From: VRUE01 sp963715455
GTDB lineage: Bacteria; Actinomycetota; Thermoleophilia; Solirubrobacterales; 70-9
Length of the DNA: 64,000 nucleotides
Assembly (NCBI GenBank): GCA_963715455.1
Contig: OY970245.1
Span: 806,001 to 870,000, forward strand
Direction of reading: 5' to 3'
The translations under genes were made by a program, and so were the position numbers. Shown here piece by piece: positions 32,150 through 40,333 of the stretch. The notes beneath the pieces are model-generated. The model was not told the origin of the DNA and ran no database searches. It saw only the letters and a list, made by a program, of their open reading frames with translations. Every line of letters begins with the position of its first letter. The first letter of the stretch is position 1.

Positions 32150-35100
32150 CGCTCGTCACCTCCCGTGGCAACCCCGCCGGTGAATGCCTGCCGGTAGCTG
32201 CGCCAAGCAGCAAGCTCCTCCGCGGAGGGCTGGGCCTCGATCGCTTCGAAGACCGCGTCGTCGTCGAGCTGCGCGCCGGCGATCGGCGTGCGGAGGAAGG
32301 ACTCGCCGAGGTTTGGCCCCCGGGCGGGCAGCACTCTTTCGGCGGGTGTCGCGCTGTCGTCGCCCTGCAGGACCCACGGCCCGCTGTCGATCTCCACCGA
32401 GTCCGACCACAGGGTCAGGTCCAGCTCCAGCACGAGCTTTGCCCGTCCCTCCAGGCGGTTCAGCTCCGATCGGTAGGAGAGCTGCACGACCAGCTCGATC
32501 GAGGCCGAGACGAGGCCGAGCACCTCGACGCTGCCGCCGATGCGGATGTAGCCGGTCAGCTCAACCGAGCTGCCCTGCTGCACATAGCGGACGCCGCCAA
32601 GCGCGTGGATCTCTCCCCTGGCGACGAGGAAGTCGACCGACATCGCCGCGCCGAACTCGAGCGAGGCCTCGATCCGCGGCCCCTTTGCGTCGATCCTGAT
32701 GTCGATGTAGCCGCCGCCGCTGAAGGCGAGGACGCTGACCGCGAAGGGGGCGCTGCGGCTGGCGAAGCCGACCGCCACCGAGACCGGGTCACCGCTGAAC
32801 GGCACCTCGACGCCGCTGCGGAAGACGAGGTTGCTGAGGCTGAAGGCGGCGCACTGGACGCTTGGAACGGGCACCGTGAAGGTCGCCGAGACCCCGGAGG
32901 GGGTGGGCCGCAGGCTCGGCGCGCTGCCGAGCAGGTCGGCCGCGTCCTGCAGCTTTTTGAGCAGCGCCAGCGGCCCGAGGAACTCGACGTCGAAGCCCTC
33001 GATGTCGACTCGCGGCGGTGCCGCCGCGCCCCCCGTTGTCTGCTGCGCGTAGGCCAGCTTGCCGAAGGTCAGCTGCAGCAGCGGTTTGCTTCCCGGCGGG
33101 AAGGCGAGCATGAAGTCGCGCACGTTGCAGCTCGTCTCCACCCTGTCGGGGGCGCTGAGCACTTCCAGCGTCAGCAGGCTGCGCCGTCCCGGCTCTTTCT
33201 CGGTGGGGAAGGTGCGCAGGGCGAGGAAGTCCTTCAGCGCCATGTCCTTCCACTCCATGCGCACGACCGGCGGGCGCCCCTCGACCAGGTCGGAGACGAT
33301 CTGCGGGGTTATCTGCTTGGGCTCCTGCGCATCCTCCGTCTCGAAGCTGAGCAGATCCTGCAGCTTGAAGCCGAGCAGGGTCGCGGCGTCCCCCACCGCC
33401 TTGGCCGGATCGCTGCTCGTCAGCGCCGCGGCCTGGACCGGGCCGCTCGCCCGTGAGATGCCGTCGGCGGCGAGCTGCAGCGCCGTCAGCCCACCCGAGC
33501 GATCGGCCATCGAGGTGAAGTCGACGCCGATCTCCTCGACGGCGTCGAAGAGCAGCTCTGCGGCCTCGCCTTTCTCGAGGTAGTCGCTGGCGAAGGAGAC
33601 TGCCGTGCTCAGCCTGGAGTCATCGGCAGTCGCCTCGCCGAGCAGGGTGCGCACCGCCGGCAGGTCGATGCGCATCGCCCACTGCTGCTCCTGCCCGTCT
33701 TCTGCCGCCCGCCCCAGGGTGGGGGAGAAGAGATCGTCGGAGCTGGGGCCGAGGATGTTGAGCGCCCGCACGACCTGCACGTCTTCCGGGCGCGGGTTGG
33801 CGCTGCCGACGACGTCGAGCAGGATGCCTGGCACCTCGACCGCGCCGGGGCCGGACATGTCTGCGGCCCCCTCTTCTTCGCCGCCGGTCGGGCCCCAGGC
33901 TTCGCTCAGCCGGTGGGGGAGCTCTGGGTCCTCGAGCGAGACGTACTCGGGCAACGAGGCCTGGGCCCGCAGGACGAAGTCTTTGATGAGGATCAGCGGC
34001 ATCGTCACGTCGAACGCCTGCTCGCCGCTACGCAGGCGCACTGGGAACTGCAGCAGCTCGCCCTCGGTCGTCTTCGGCCAGACGAAGACGGCGTCGGTCG
34101 TGGCGAGGCTTTTCAGCTCCTCGATCTGCCAGTCGAGCGCGGCGATCTCCTGTTTCTTGGCAAGCCATTGGATCGCCGCCTGGTTGCCTTCCCGGACGAG
34201 GTCTTCGACGGTTCGGGTCTGGCCGAGCAGCGGTTCGCATTCGCTGAACGCCGCATTGGCCTGCGGGGTGAGGCGGCCAATTTCGCCGCTCACGAACGCA
34301 TGTCGGGCAAAGTTCGCGCCCAGTTCTCGAATCTGCGCGAACAGCGAGTTGACCGCTTCCCTTGCCGCGGCGATCTCGGGCGAAGGGCCTCCTTCGGGGC
34401 CCGGGAACTGCGAATGTTCCAGCTGTTCGAGGTTCCTTTGCGCCGCTTCGAGCGGGCCGGCCAGCGCGTTGGCTTGCTGGACGGCGGGGTCGAGTTCGGC
34501 GAACTCGGCTTCGAACGGGCCAAGCGTGCTGGCTAGGGACTGCCAGCGCAGCGCCGGTCCGAAGCCGATTCGCAAGAGATCTTCGATCGTCCTCGGCGCC
34601 GTTTCGGGCAGCCACTGCGCTTCCAGTTCGCCGGCGGCGGTTTCTGCTGTCTGGCGATTTTCCCGCAGGGTTTCCAGGGCGGGTGTGGGCCGTTCGTACT
34701 GGTAGCCGACCTGAGGGTCTCCTAGGCCGGTGAAGGAGGTGGTGGTCAGCTCGACCGAGGAGAAGGGGAAGCTGCGGTCGAATACGGGTCCGACCGAGTG
34801 GATCACCGGTTTGGGGATTTTGAGCGTCCGCACTCGCCGCAGGGTGAGCGTGCCGCCGGGCGGTACCGTTTGCCCGCCGGGGGTCAGGGCAGCATCGGGA
34901 TCGCGGACGCTCGTCGTCGTCTGGATGACCGGCTGGCCGAAGGGGAAGATCCGCATCTGCTCGACGACGACGACCGCTTGGTCGCGACCGAGCGTGGCGC
35001 GCTGCGACCAGCGGAACCCCGGCCACTCGCCGTGCGCGGCCAGCGAGCCGCCGAGCGCGGTCAGCTCGAGCTTGTCGGTGTGGGGCGGGGCCGCCAGGCC

Positions 35101-35685
35101 GTTGGCGGCGATCGTGGTGCGGTGGTCCCGGCTGAGCGCGAGCCCCACGCCGGGCGGGTCTTGGCTATTGGCCAAGCCGCTGTCGACCGGCAGCAGGCCG
35201 AGCTCGCCCGGAGGCGAGCCTTGCCCGGCGCCACGGAGCCGCGACAGCCAGAGCCCGACAACGCCCTCGGCAGATCGCAGCGCGCCCGGGGCATGCTCCA
35301 CCTGTGTCCCCGCTTCGACCCAGGGGGCGAACGCCAGTCGCCAGGGCAGCTCGATCGCGGTGTCGGCGGGCCCAGCTGGCGTCGCCGCCTGCGCCAGCGT
35401 CGTGCAGGCGGCCAGGATCCCCTCGGCGTCGAGGCGCACCGACGTTCCCTCTGCCACCTCGTAGGCCACGCGGCTCGGGCCGGCGAGCTGCGCCCAGGTG
35501 ATCAGGCCTTCTTCGACCTGCTTGGTCGTTCCCTCGGCGGCGTGCTGCGGCGGCAGGTGGAGGATGATGCGTGCGCCGTCTTCGGCCATCGCCTCGAGGC
35601 TGTCGCCTTCCAGGTGGAAGCCGCGCAGGCGCACGCCAAGCACGGCGAGGTCCGCGCCGCGCGTCAGGAGGAAGTCGGCGTCCAT
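32146..35685 (-). CDS. Giant protein of unknown function (1179 aa) with central helical segment
   Basis: 1179 aa from ATG 35685, 2 bp after the stop of the upstream gene. The frame is open further upstream but that is shadow. Residues 1-330 are beta-rich (FLLTRGADLAVLGVRLRGF, VVVVEQMRIFPFGQPVIQTT). Residues ~337-530 are long helices with likely coiled coil (LETLRENRQTAETAAGELEAQ, LEAAQRNLEQLEH, KKQEIAALDWQIEELKSL). The last ~250 residues are regular beta strands with alternating hydrophobics (YIRIGGSVEVLGLVSASIEL, LEGRAKLVLELDLTLWSDSV) like a beta-prism or beta-solenoid. No signal peptide. No known family was recognised. Confidence 0.72.
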   Translation of the reverse strand: MDADFLLTRGADLAVLGVRLRGFHLEGDSLEAMAEDGARIILHLPPQHAAEGTTKQVEEGLITWAQLAGPSRVAYEVAEGTSVRLDAEGILAACTTLAQAATPAGPADTAIELPWRLAFAPWVEAGTQVEHAPGALRSAEGVVGLWLSRLRGAGQGSPPGELGLLPVDSGLANSQDPPGVGLALSRDHRTTIAANGLAAPPHTDKLELTALGGSLAAHGEWPGFRWSQRATLGRDQAVVVVEQMRIFPFGQPVIQTTTSVRDPDAALTPGGQTVPPGGTLTLRRVRTLKIPKPVIHSVGPVFDRSFPFSSVELTTTSFTGLGDPQVGYQYERPTPALETLRENRQTAETAAGELEAQWLPETAPRTIEDLLRIGFGPALRWQSLASTLGPFEAEFAELDPAVQQANALAGPLEAAQRNLEQLEHSQFPGPEGGPSPEIAAAREAVNSLFAQIRELGANFARHAFVSGEIGRLTPQANAAFSECEPLLGQTRTVEDLVREGNQAAIQWLAKKQEIAALDWQIEELKSLATTDAVFVWPKTTEGELLQFPVRLRSGEQAFDVTMPLILIKDFVLRAQASLPEYVSLEDPELPHRLSEAWGPTGGEEEGAADMSGPGAVEVPGILLDVVGSANPRPEDVQVVRALNILGPSSDDLFSPTLGRAAEDGQEQQWAMRIDLPAVRTLLGEATADDSRLSTAVSFASDYLEKGEAAELLFDAVEEIGVDFTSMADRSGGLTALQLAADGISRASGPVQAAALTSSDPAKAVGDAATLLGFKLQDLLSFETEDAQEPKQITPQIVSDLVEGRPPVVRMEWKDMALKDFLALRTFPTEKEPGRRSLLTLEVLSAPDRVETSCNVRDFMLAFPPGSKPLLQLTFGKLAYAQQTTGGAAAPPRVDIEGFDVEFLGPLALLKKLQDAADLLGSAPSLRPTPSGVSATFTVPVPSVQCAAFSLSNLVFRSGVEVPFSGDPVSVAVGFASRSAPFAVSVLAFSGGGYIDIRIDAKGPRIEASLEFGAAMSVDFLVARGEIHALGGVRYVQQGSSVELTGYIRIGGSVEVLGLVSASIELVVQLSYRSELNRLEGRAKLVLELDLTLWSDSVEIDSGPWVLQGDDSATPAERVLPARGPNLGESFLRTPIAGAQLDDDAVFEAIEAQPSAEELAAWRSYRQAFTGGVATGGDER

Positions 35686-35687
35686 CG

Positions 35688-36788
35688 CTACGGCCCGCCG
35701 GGGGGCAGCAGCTCGGGTCGCCCGGCTGGCCCGAAGCGGCCGGCGATCAGGTCGTCGAGCGGCAGGCTCGCCAGCCGTGTGCGCTCCGTCGCGCCGATGT
35801 CGCCCCAGCGCTGGAACATCCCGTTGGTCAGCGTGATCCAGCTCCAGCGGTCTTTGAAGTCGAGCAGGTTGCCGCTGGGAAGGTCGCGGATGAACGCCCG
35901 GTGGTAGGGGTGGATCTCGTTTGCGAAGGGCCGTGGCTGGAAGCCCGCCGGCAGGACGTCGTAGTGCGGCTGGATGACCGACTTCTGCTCGTTCTCCAGG
36001 AGGTCTCGGCATCCCTCGGCAACACGGCCGGTGGTGATCTTGTTCCAGGCGGCCCCGTAGGAGCGCGCCGGGAACCCCGGGACGAAGGTCGGCACGCCGC
36101 TGGGGTAAGCGGTGTATTCGTTGAAGCGGTCGTGCAGGTGCCCCAGCTTGACCGCCTCGGACCAGTGGTCGAGATAGGCCTCGTGCAGCCAGGCGAGGTC
36201 GAAGAAGATGTCGCGGCCGATGCGCACGAAGATCTTCTGTTCGGGGGAGCCCGCCCCGAGGTCGAGGCCGCCGACCACGGCCCCGCCCGCCATGCGGCCC
36301 AGGCCGGCCCAGAGGAACTCGTTCGGAGCGAGCAGGTAGAGGTCGCGGTAGTAGCCGTAGAGATCGCGGACCCGCGGCCGGTTGTGTGTCCAGCCCAGCT
36401 CCGGGTCCCAGTCGGCGTGGGCGCTGTTGCGAGCTTTGGCAAGGGCGCGGTTGCTGTAGAAGGAGTGGCGGTCCGAGTAGTGCAGGGCGAGGTCGTCCAT
36501 GCTCGGCAGCGGTTCGATATCGAGCCGGCCCATCGTCTTGACGCCGACCTTGCCGTCGCTGGGTTCGATTCCTCGCGAGCGCTTGAAGGCGCTGACCGCC
36601 AGGGCGGTCTCTTCGCCGTAGTCGCCGTCGGCGCCAAAGGTCGGCAGGTCGAATTTCAGGTCGAGCAGCGCCCACTGCACGCGCCGCACGGCAATCCCCT
36701 CGTCGCCCTCGCCCTCCATCACGTGGCCGCCTGCCGCACAGGCCTCGAGGATCGGGTCGCCGGCGAAGCGCGGGTTGCTCAGGGCCAT
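35688..36788 (-). CDS. Peptidoglycan-binding-domain protein, first gene of giant-protein operon
   Basis: 366 aa from ATG 36788; a TTG at 36815 lies upstream of the -10-like box and is disfavoured. It begins ALSNPRFAGDPILEACAAG. A PG_binding_1-like domain follows at residues ~30-92 (GIAVRRVQWALLDLKFDL, GADGDYGEETALAVSAFKRS, GKVGVKTMGRLD). The C-terminal ~250 residues are helical with many Tyr, Trp and His (YGYYRDLYLLAPNEFLWAGL, IFFDLAWLHEAYLDHW). It has no signal peptide, so the domain may act as a structural adaptor rather than in the wall. It is spaced 2 bp from the 1179-aa gene. Confidence 0.7.
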   Translation of the reverse strand: MALSNPRFAGDPILEACAAGGHVMEGEGDEGIAVRRVQWALLDLKFDLPTFGADGDYGEETALAVSAFKRSRGIEPSDGKVGVKTMGRLDIEPLPSMDDLALHYSDRHSFYSNRALAKARNSAHADWDPELGWTHNRPRVRDLYGYYRDLYLLAPNEFLWAGLGRMAGGAVVGGLDLGAGSPEQKIFVRIGRDIFFDLAWLHEAYLDHWSEAVKLGHLHDRFNEYTAYPSGVPTFVPGFPARSYGAAWNKITTGRVAEGCRDLLENEQKSVIQPHYDVLPAGFQPRPFANEIHPYHRAFIRDLPSGNLLDFKDRWSWITLTNGMFQRWGDIGATERTRLASLPLDDLIAGRFGPAGRPELLPPGGP

Positions 36789-36806
36789 CGGGCAATCACG
36801 CGGGGC

Positions 36807-36812
36807 TTTATA
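36807..36812 (-). promoter_or_regulatory. -10-like TATAAA upstream of the giant-protein operon
   Basis: TATAAA on the minus strand, ~19 nt before ATG 36788, lies in an unusually AT-rich patch (36805-36833) within GC-rich DNA. A TTTACA occurs further upstream, but the spacing (12 nt) is too short for a good -35, so the promoter may be non-standard. The divergent SDR gene starts at 36880. Confidence 0.35.
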
Positions 36813-36879
36813 CAAGAAAAACTTTGTAAAAGGCCTAGCCAGGCGAGAGATCGCCGAAATAGCTCGCTAGGGTCAGGCG

Positions 36880-37608
36880 ATGCGGACCGCGGTGATCACG
36901 GGGGCCTCCAGCGGCATCGGCGAGGCTGCGGCTAGAGCGCTGGCCGGCGAGGGCTACCGAACGATCCTTGCGGCGCGCCGGCTCGGGCGGCTGCAGGCGC
37001 TGGCAGCGGAAATCGGCGGCGAGGCGCAGCTCCTCGACGTCGCGGATGCGGACTCGGTTGCCTCCTTCGCTACGGCGGTCGAGGCCTGTGACGTGCTCGT
37101 CAACAATGCCGGTGGCGCCCTTGGCCTCGATCCGGTCGCCGAGGCCGACGAAGAGCAGTGGCTGCAGATGTACGAGGCCAACGTGATGGGCACGATGCGC
37201 ATGACCCGCGCCCTGTTGCCGCAGCTCACCGCTTCCGGCGACGGACACGTCGTCACCGTCACCAGCACCGCCGCCTTCGAGACCTACCGCGGCGGCGCCG
37301 GCTACACCGCTGCCAAGCACGCCCAGCGGGCCGTGCTGCGCACGCTGCGCCTGGAGTCGCTCGGCCAGCCCGTGCGCTTCACCGAGATCGCGCCGGGCAT
37401 GGTCGAGACCGAGTTCTCCCTGGTCCGCTTTGGCGGCGACGAGCAGGCCGCGCGACGCGTCTACGAGGGCATGCAGCCACTGACCGCCGAGGACGTCGCC
37501 GAGTGCATCCGCTGGGCCTTGGCCCAGCCTGCCCACGTCAACGTCGACGAGATCGTCGTGCGGCCGCGCGACCAAGCGACGGCGACCGACGTGCACCGGG
37601 ACGACTGA
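36880..37608 (+). CDS. SDR-family oxidoreductase (YdfG-like)
   Basis: 242 aa. Classical SDR: TGASSGIGEAAARAL (cofactor loop, residues ~7-21), AARRLGRL (arginines favouring NADPH), NNAGGALGLDP, VTSTAAFETYRGGAGYTAAKHA (Ser, Tyr-x-x-x-Lys) and IAPGMVETEF. The closest known type is the YdfG/serine 3-dehydrogenase-like group, which reduces small hydroxy or semialdehyde substrates. It is divergent from the giant-protein operon and convergent with the FAH gene. Confidence 0.85.
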   Translation: MRTAVITGASSGIGEAAARALAGEGYRTILAARRLGRLQALAAEIGGEAQLLDVADADSVASFATAVEACDVLVNNAGGALGLDPVAEADEEQWLQMYEANVMGTMRMTRALLPQLTASGDGHVVTVTSTAAFETYRGGAGYTAAKHAQRAVLRTLRLESLGQPVRFTEIAPGMVETEFSLVRFGGDEQAARRVYEGMQPLTAEDVAECIRWALAQPAHVNVDEIVVRPRDQATATDVHRDD

Positions 37609-37619
37609 CGGACGGTCGG

Positions 37620-38486
37620 CTAATCGCCGGCCAGGAAACCCTCGGGCTCGGGCACGACGGTATTGATCAACTCGCCGATCCGCTCGATCTCAACCCGCAC
37701 GGTGCTGCCGAGCTGGAGCAGGTTCTCGCGGACCGGTTTGCGGCCGAGGCCGACACCGGCAGGGGTACCGGTGGCGATCACGTCGCCCGGCTCCAGCGTG
37801 AACGCTTCGGAGAGGTGGGCAACCTGCTGGAAGCAGTCGAAGACCATCTCGGCGCTGCTCGCGTCCTGGCGCAGCTCGTCGTCGACGAAGCAGCGCACGC
37901 GCAAGTCCTGCGGGTCGCCGACCTCCTCGGGCGTGACCAGCCAGGGCCCCAGTGGGCCGTGTGTGTCGAAGGACTTGCCGATCGTCATCGTTCGCGCGCG
38001 GCCCTGCCAGTCGCGCACGCTGACGTCGTTGGCGCAGGTGTAGCCGGCGATCACCTCGTGGGCGCGATCGACCGGTACGTGGCGGCAGCGCTTGCCGATT
38101 ACCAGCGCCAGCTCTGCCTCATAGTCGAGGAAGGTCGAGACCTTGGGCATGTGGATCTCGGCACCGGGCCCGACCACACAGGTGACCTGCTTGTTGAAGA
38201 AGACCGGTACCTCGGGCGCCTCCATCCCCATCTCCGCGATGTGATCGGCATAGTTGAGGGCGATCGCCAGGTACTTGCGCGGCACAGCCGGCGCCAGCAG
38301 GCGTACATCGGCAAGCGGCAGGCGTGGGGCGTCGGTGGAGAGTTTCTCCAAACCGCCGCGGCCGACCTCGCCGAGCGCCACAGCCGGTTCGGCGGGGAGC
38401 CCCGAGCTGGAAAGGTCGACGACCTCGTCTCCTTCGACGAGGCCGAGGGCCGCGCCCTCATCGGCCGCGAAACGGCAAAGCCTCAT
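37620..38486 (-). CDS. Fumarylacetoacetate hydrolase family protein
   Basis: 288 aa from ATG 38486, which overlaps the DUF3817 stop as ATGA. The FAH fold is shown by LAIALNYADHIAEMG, FFNKQVTCVVGPGAEI, LDYEAELALVIGKRC (metal-binding E-x-E), GYTCANDVSVRDWQ, GKSFDTHGPLGPWLVT and VIATGTPAGVGLGRKP. It is probably a 2-hydroxyhepta-2,4-diene-1,7-dioate isomerase, acylpyruvase or oxaloacetate decarboxylase-like enzyme in aromatic or acid catabolism. The exact substrate cannot be told. Confidence 0.88.
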   Translation of the reverse strand: MRLCRFAADEGAALGLVEGDEVVDLSSSGLPAEPAVALGEVGRGGLEKLSTDAPRLPLADVRLLAPAVPRKYLAIALNYADHIAEMGMEAPEVPVFFNKQVTCVVGPGAEIHMPKVSTFLDYEAELALVIGKRCRHVPVDRAHEVIAGYTCANDVSVRDWQGRARTMTIGKSFDTHGPLGPWLVTPEEVGDPQDLRVRCFVDDELRQDASSAEMVFDCFQQVAHLSEAFTLEPGDVIATGTPAGVGLGRKPVRENLLQLGSTVRVEIERIGELINTVVPEPEGFLAGD

Positions 38487-38782
38487 CAAGCCGGGGCGTT
38501 TTGCTGGCGACGCATCTCGCGCACCAGCCACCAGTCGACGACGTAGCCGCCGAAGGGCACCACGGCGCCGACCAGCACCCAGAAGGTCGTCTTGCCTGAC
38601 CAGCCGAGCTCGGCCCGCAGGTTGAGGGCGACGATCACGTAGGCGATGAAAAGGGCGCCGTGGATCGGTCCGAGGATGTGCACGCCGAACTCGCTGCCGT
38701 CAGTGCGCTTGACCACGGAGGCGGCGAGCAACAAGAGAAAGCTGGTCGCCTCGGCTAGCGCGACATAGCGCATCGGCTTCAC
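38486..38782 (-). CDS. DUF3817 integral membrane protein
   Basis: 98 aa with three hydrophobic helices (~8-22, ~37-54, ~67-84): LAEATSFLLLLAASVVK, ILGPIHGALFIAYVIVALNL and TFWVLVGAVVPFGGYVVDWWL. The pattern is that of the actinobacterial DUF3817/YdzA family, with the GxxH motif in TM2. Function unknown. It is translationally coupled to the FAH-family gene. Confidence 0.85.
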   Translation of the reverse strand: MKPMRYVALAEATSFLLLLAASVVKRTDGSEFGVHILGPIHGALFIAYVIVALNLRAELGWSGKTTFWVLVGAVVPFGGYVVDWWLVREMRRQQNAPA

Positions 38783-38820
38783 GGCTGTGAACCCTAGTCG
38801 AGCTCGGGCCCGACTTACCT

Positions 38821-39900
38821 GTGGTTAAGAAACCCCCGCAAAACGCGGACAAAGAGGCGAGCAGGCGAGCCGTCCGCACGTGCCTCTACCTTGGGTCGCA
38901 GATGGAGCAGCAGGCTCTCACCGAGGCACTCGTCGAAGCCCGCGTGCCACTCGGCAAGCTCGAGGACGGACAGCGGGTGGGCGGCGTCTACGCCGTCCGC
39001 GAGCGCGAGCTGCGGCGCAAGCGCAATGGCGAGCCCTGGCTGCGCCTCTCCCTCGGCGACGCCAGCGGCAGCTGCGAGGCGGTTGCCTGGGAGGAGGCCG
39101 AGACGCTCTACGCGATCGCCGCGCCCGGCGCCCCGATCCACGTCTCCGGTCTCTTCGAGGTGAGCGAGCGCTGGGGGGCGAAGATCAAGCTCTCCGCCCT
39201 GCGCGAGGCGAGCGCCGACGAGTATCGCTCGGAGGATCTGGCGGTTGAGTCTGAGGTCCCATTCGAGCGTCTGGAGAGCGACCTACGCGAGCTGCTGGCG
39301 ACGGTGCAGGACCGCCAGCTGCGCTACCTGCTTGAGCGATTCTTTGGCGAGGAGTCGGAGATCTGGGCTCGCTTCCGCGACGCGCCGGCGGCCAAGGTCT
39401 ACCACCAGGCCTACCGCCACGGCCTGCTCGAGCACACGCTCTCCGTCGCACAGGCGGTGAGCGCCGCAGCCGCCTTCTTCCCGGGTATCGATCGCGACGT
39501 CGCGGTCAGCGGCGCGCTCCTGCACGACATCGGCAAGACCGAGGCCTACAACGACGACCCGCTGGCAATCGACCTCACCGACGCCGGCCGCCTGCAGGGC
39601 GAGATCCCGCTCGGCTACTACAAGGTGCGCCGCGAGATTGAGGAGATTCCCGGCTTCGACCCCGCTCTCGCCCAGGCCGTGCTGCACATCATCCTCGCCC
39701 ACCACGGCTCGCTCGAGCACGGCTCGCCGGTCGCCCCCGCCACCCGCGAGGCGGTTCTCGTCCACATGATCGACAACCTCGGCGGCCGCCTCGGCAGCTT
39801 CGACCGGCTCGAGCGCCAGCTGCCCGTCGGCGAGTCCTGGTCTGGCTTCGACAGGGCATTGTCTGGCTCGGCCTACTTCGGCCAGCGCGCCGCCGCCTGA
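38821..39900 (+). CDS. YhaM-like 3'-5' exoribonuclease (OB-fold + HD domain)
   Basis: 359 aa from GTG 38821; ATG 38902 is a plausible alternative because the first 27 residues are basic and unconserved. An N-terminal OB-fold (residues ~50-140, WLRLSLGDASGSCEAVAW, HVSGLFEV) is followed by an HD phosphohydrolase domain with YRHGLLEHTLSVA, ALLHDIGKTEAY (HD) and LHIILAHHGSLEHGSPV. This order is that of YhaM, a nuclease that degrades RNA or DNA from the 3' end. The stop codon lies in a 17-bp inverted repeat shared with the convergent gene. Confidence 0.85.
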   Translation: MVKKPPQNADKEASRRAVRTCLYLGSQMEQQALTEALVEARVPLGKLEDGQRVGGVYAVRERELRRKRNGEPWLRLSLGDASGSCEAVAWEEAETLYAIAAPGAPIHVSGLFEVSERWGAKIKLSALREASADEYRSEDLAVESEVPFERLESDLRELLATVQDRQLRYLLERFFGEESEIWARFRDAPAAKVYHQAYRHGLLEHTLSVAQAVSAAAAFFPGIDRDVAVSGALLHDIGKTEAYNDDPLAIDLTDAGRLQGEIPLGYYKVRREIEEIPGFDPALAQAVLHIILAHHGSLEHGSPVAPATREAVLVHMIDNLGGRLGSFDRLERQLPVGESWSGFDRALSGSAYFGQRAAA

Positions 39901-39985
39901 CGCCGCCATGCGGCGTCCCGGTCGCTCGCGCGCAAGGCACGCCACGCTCCCTGCGTCCTTGCCGACAACGTCAGGCGGCGGCGCG
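39886..39985. terminator. 17-bp inverted repeat between convergent genes
   Basis: CGCGCCGCCGCCTGACG (39886-39902) and its exact complement CGTCAGGCGGCGGCGCG (39969-39985) enclose 66 bp, which contain a second small hairpin GCCGC-CAT-GCGGC. The left arm includes the YhaM-like gene's stop codon; the right arm ends at the stop of the minus-strand gene. Function as a shared terminator or mRNA 3'-end stabiliser is likely, although no T-tract follows. Confidence 0.55.
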
Positions 39986-40303
39986 TCAGAACCTGCGTGT
40001 GCAGCGCTGAATTTGCTTCACATCGCCGTTGGCCCGTTCCACGCAGCGGACCAGCTTCTGCGGGTTGGCGCCGCGCCGCTTGGTCACCTCGAAGGAGCGG
40101 TGCACCTCGCGTTTGATCTGTTTGCTGACGCCCTCTAGCGACTTGCCGATCTGATCGAGGCCACTCGCCTTGATCGCGTTGTTGGTCGTCTCGAGGACCG
40201 GCTTTACGAAGAAGAGGTAGCAGCAGAAGAGCACGCCAGCCGTGACCGCAAGCCGGATAATGCCCGAAGTCAGGTTGCCGAAGAGGTTGCGCAGGAGGTC
40301 CAT
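39986..40303 (-). CDS. Small single-TM protein
   Basis: 105 aa. One TM segment (residues ~14-32, GIIRLAVTAGVLFCCYLFFV) is followed by an amphipathic helix and a basic C-terminus with two cysteines (LVRCVERANGDVKQIQRCTRRF). I recognise no family. It is divergent from the WYL regulator gene with ~30 bp between starts, so the two share a promoter region. Confidence 0.65.
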   Translation of the reverse strand: MDLLRNLFGNLTSGIIRLAVTAGVLFCCYLFFVKPVLETTNNAIKASGLDQIGKSLEGVSKQIKREVHRSFEVTKRRGANPQKLVRCVERANGDVKQIQRCTRRF

Positions 40304-40333
40304 GGAGCCCGTCGCAGACTATCCTGCTGCTCA

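Noticed and set aside
35688..36795. N-terminal 370-residue extension of the 1179-aa protein in an open frame reaching 36795
   Set aside because: It overlaps the peptidoglycan-binding-domain gene entirely in another frame and is arginine/proline-rich. ATG 35685 sits 2 bp after that gene's stop and gives a sensible N-terminus.
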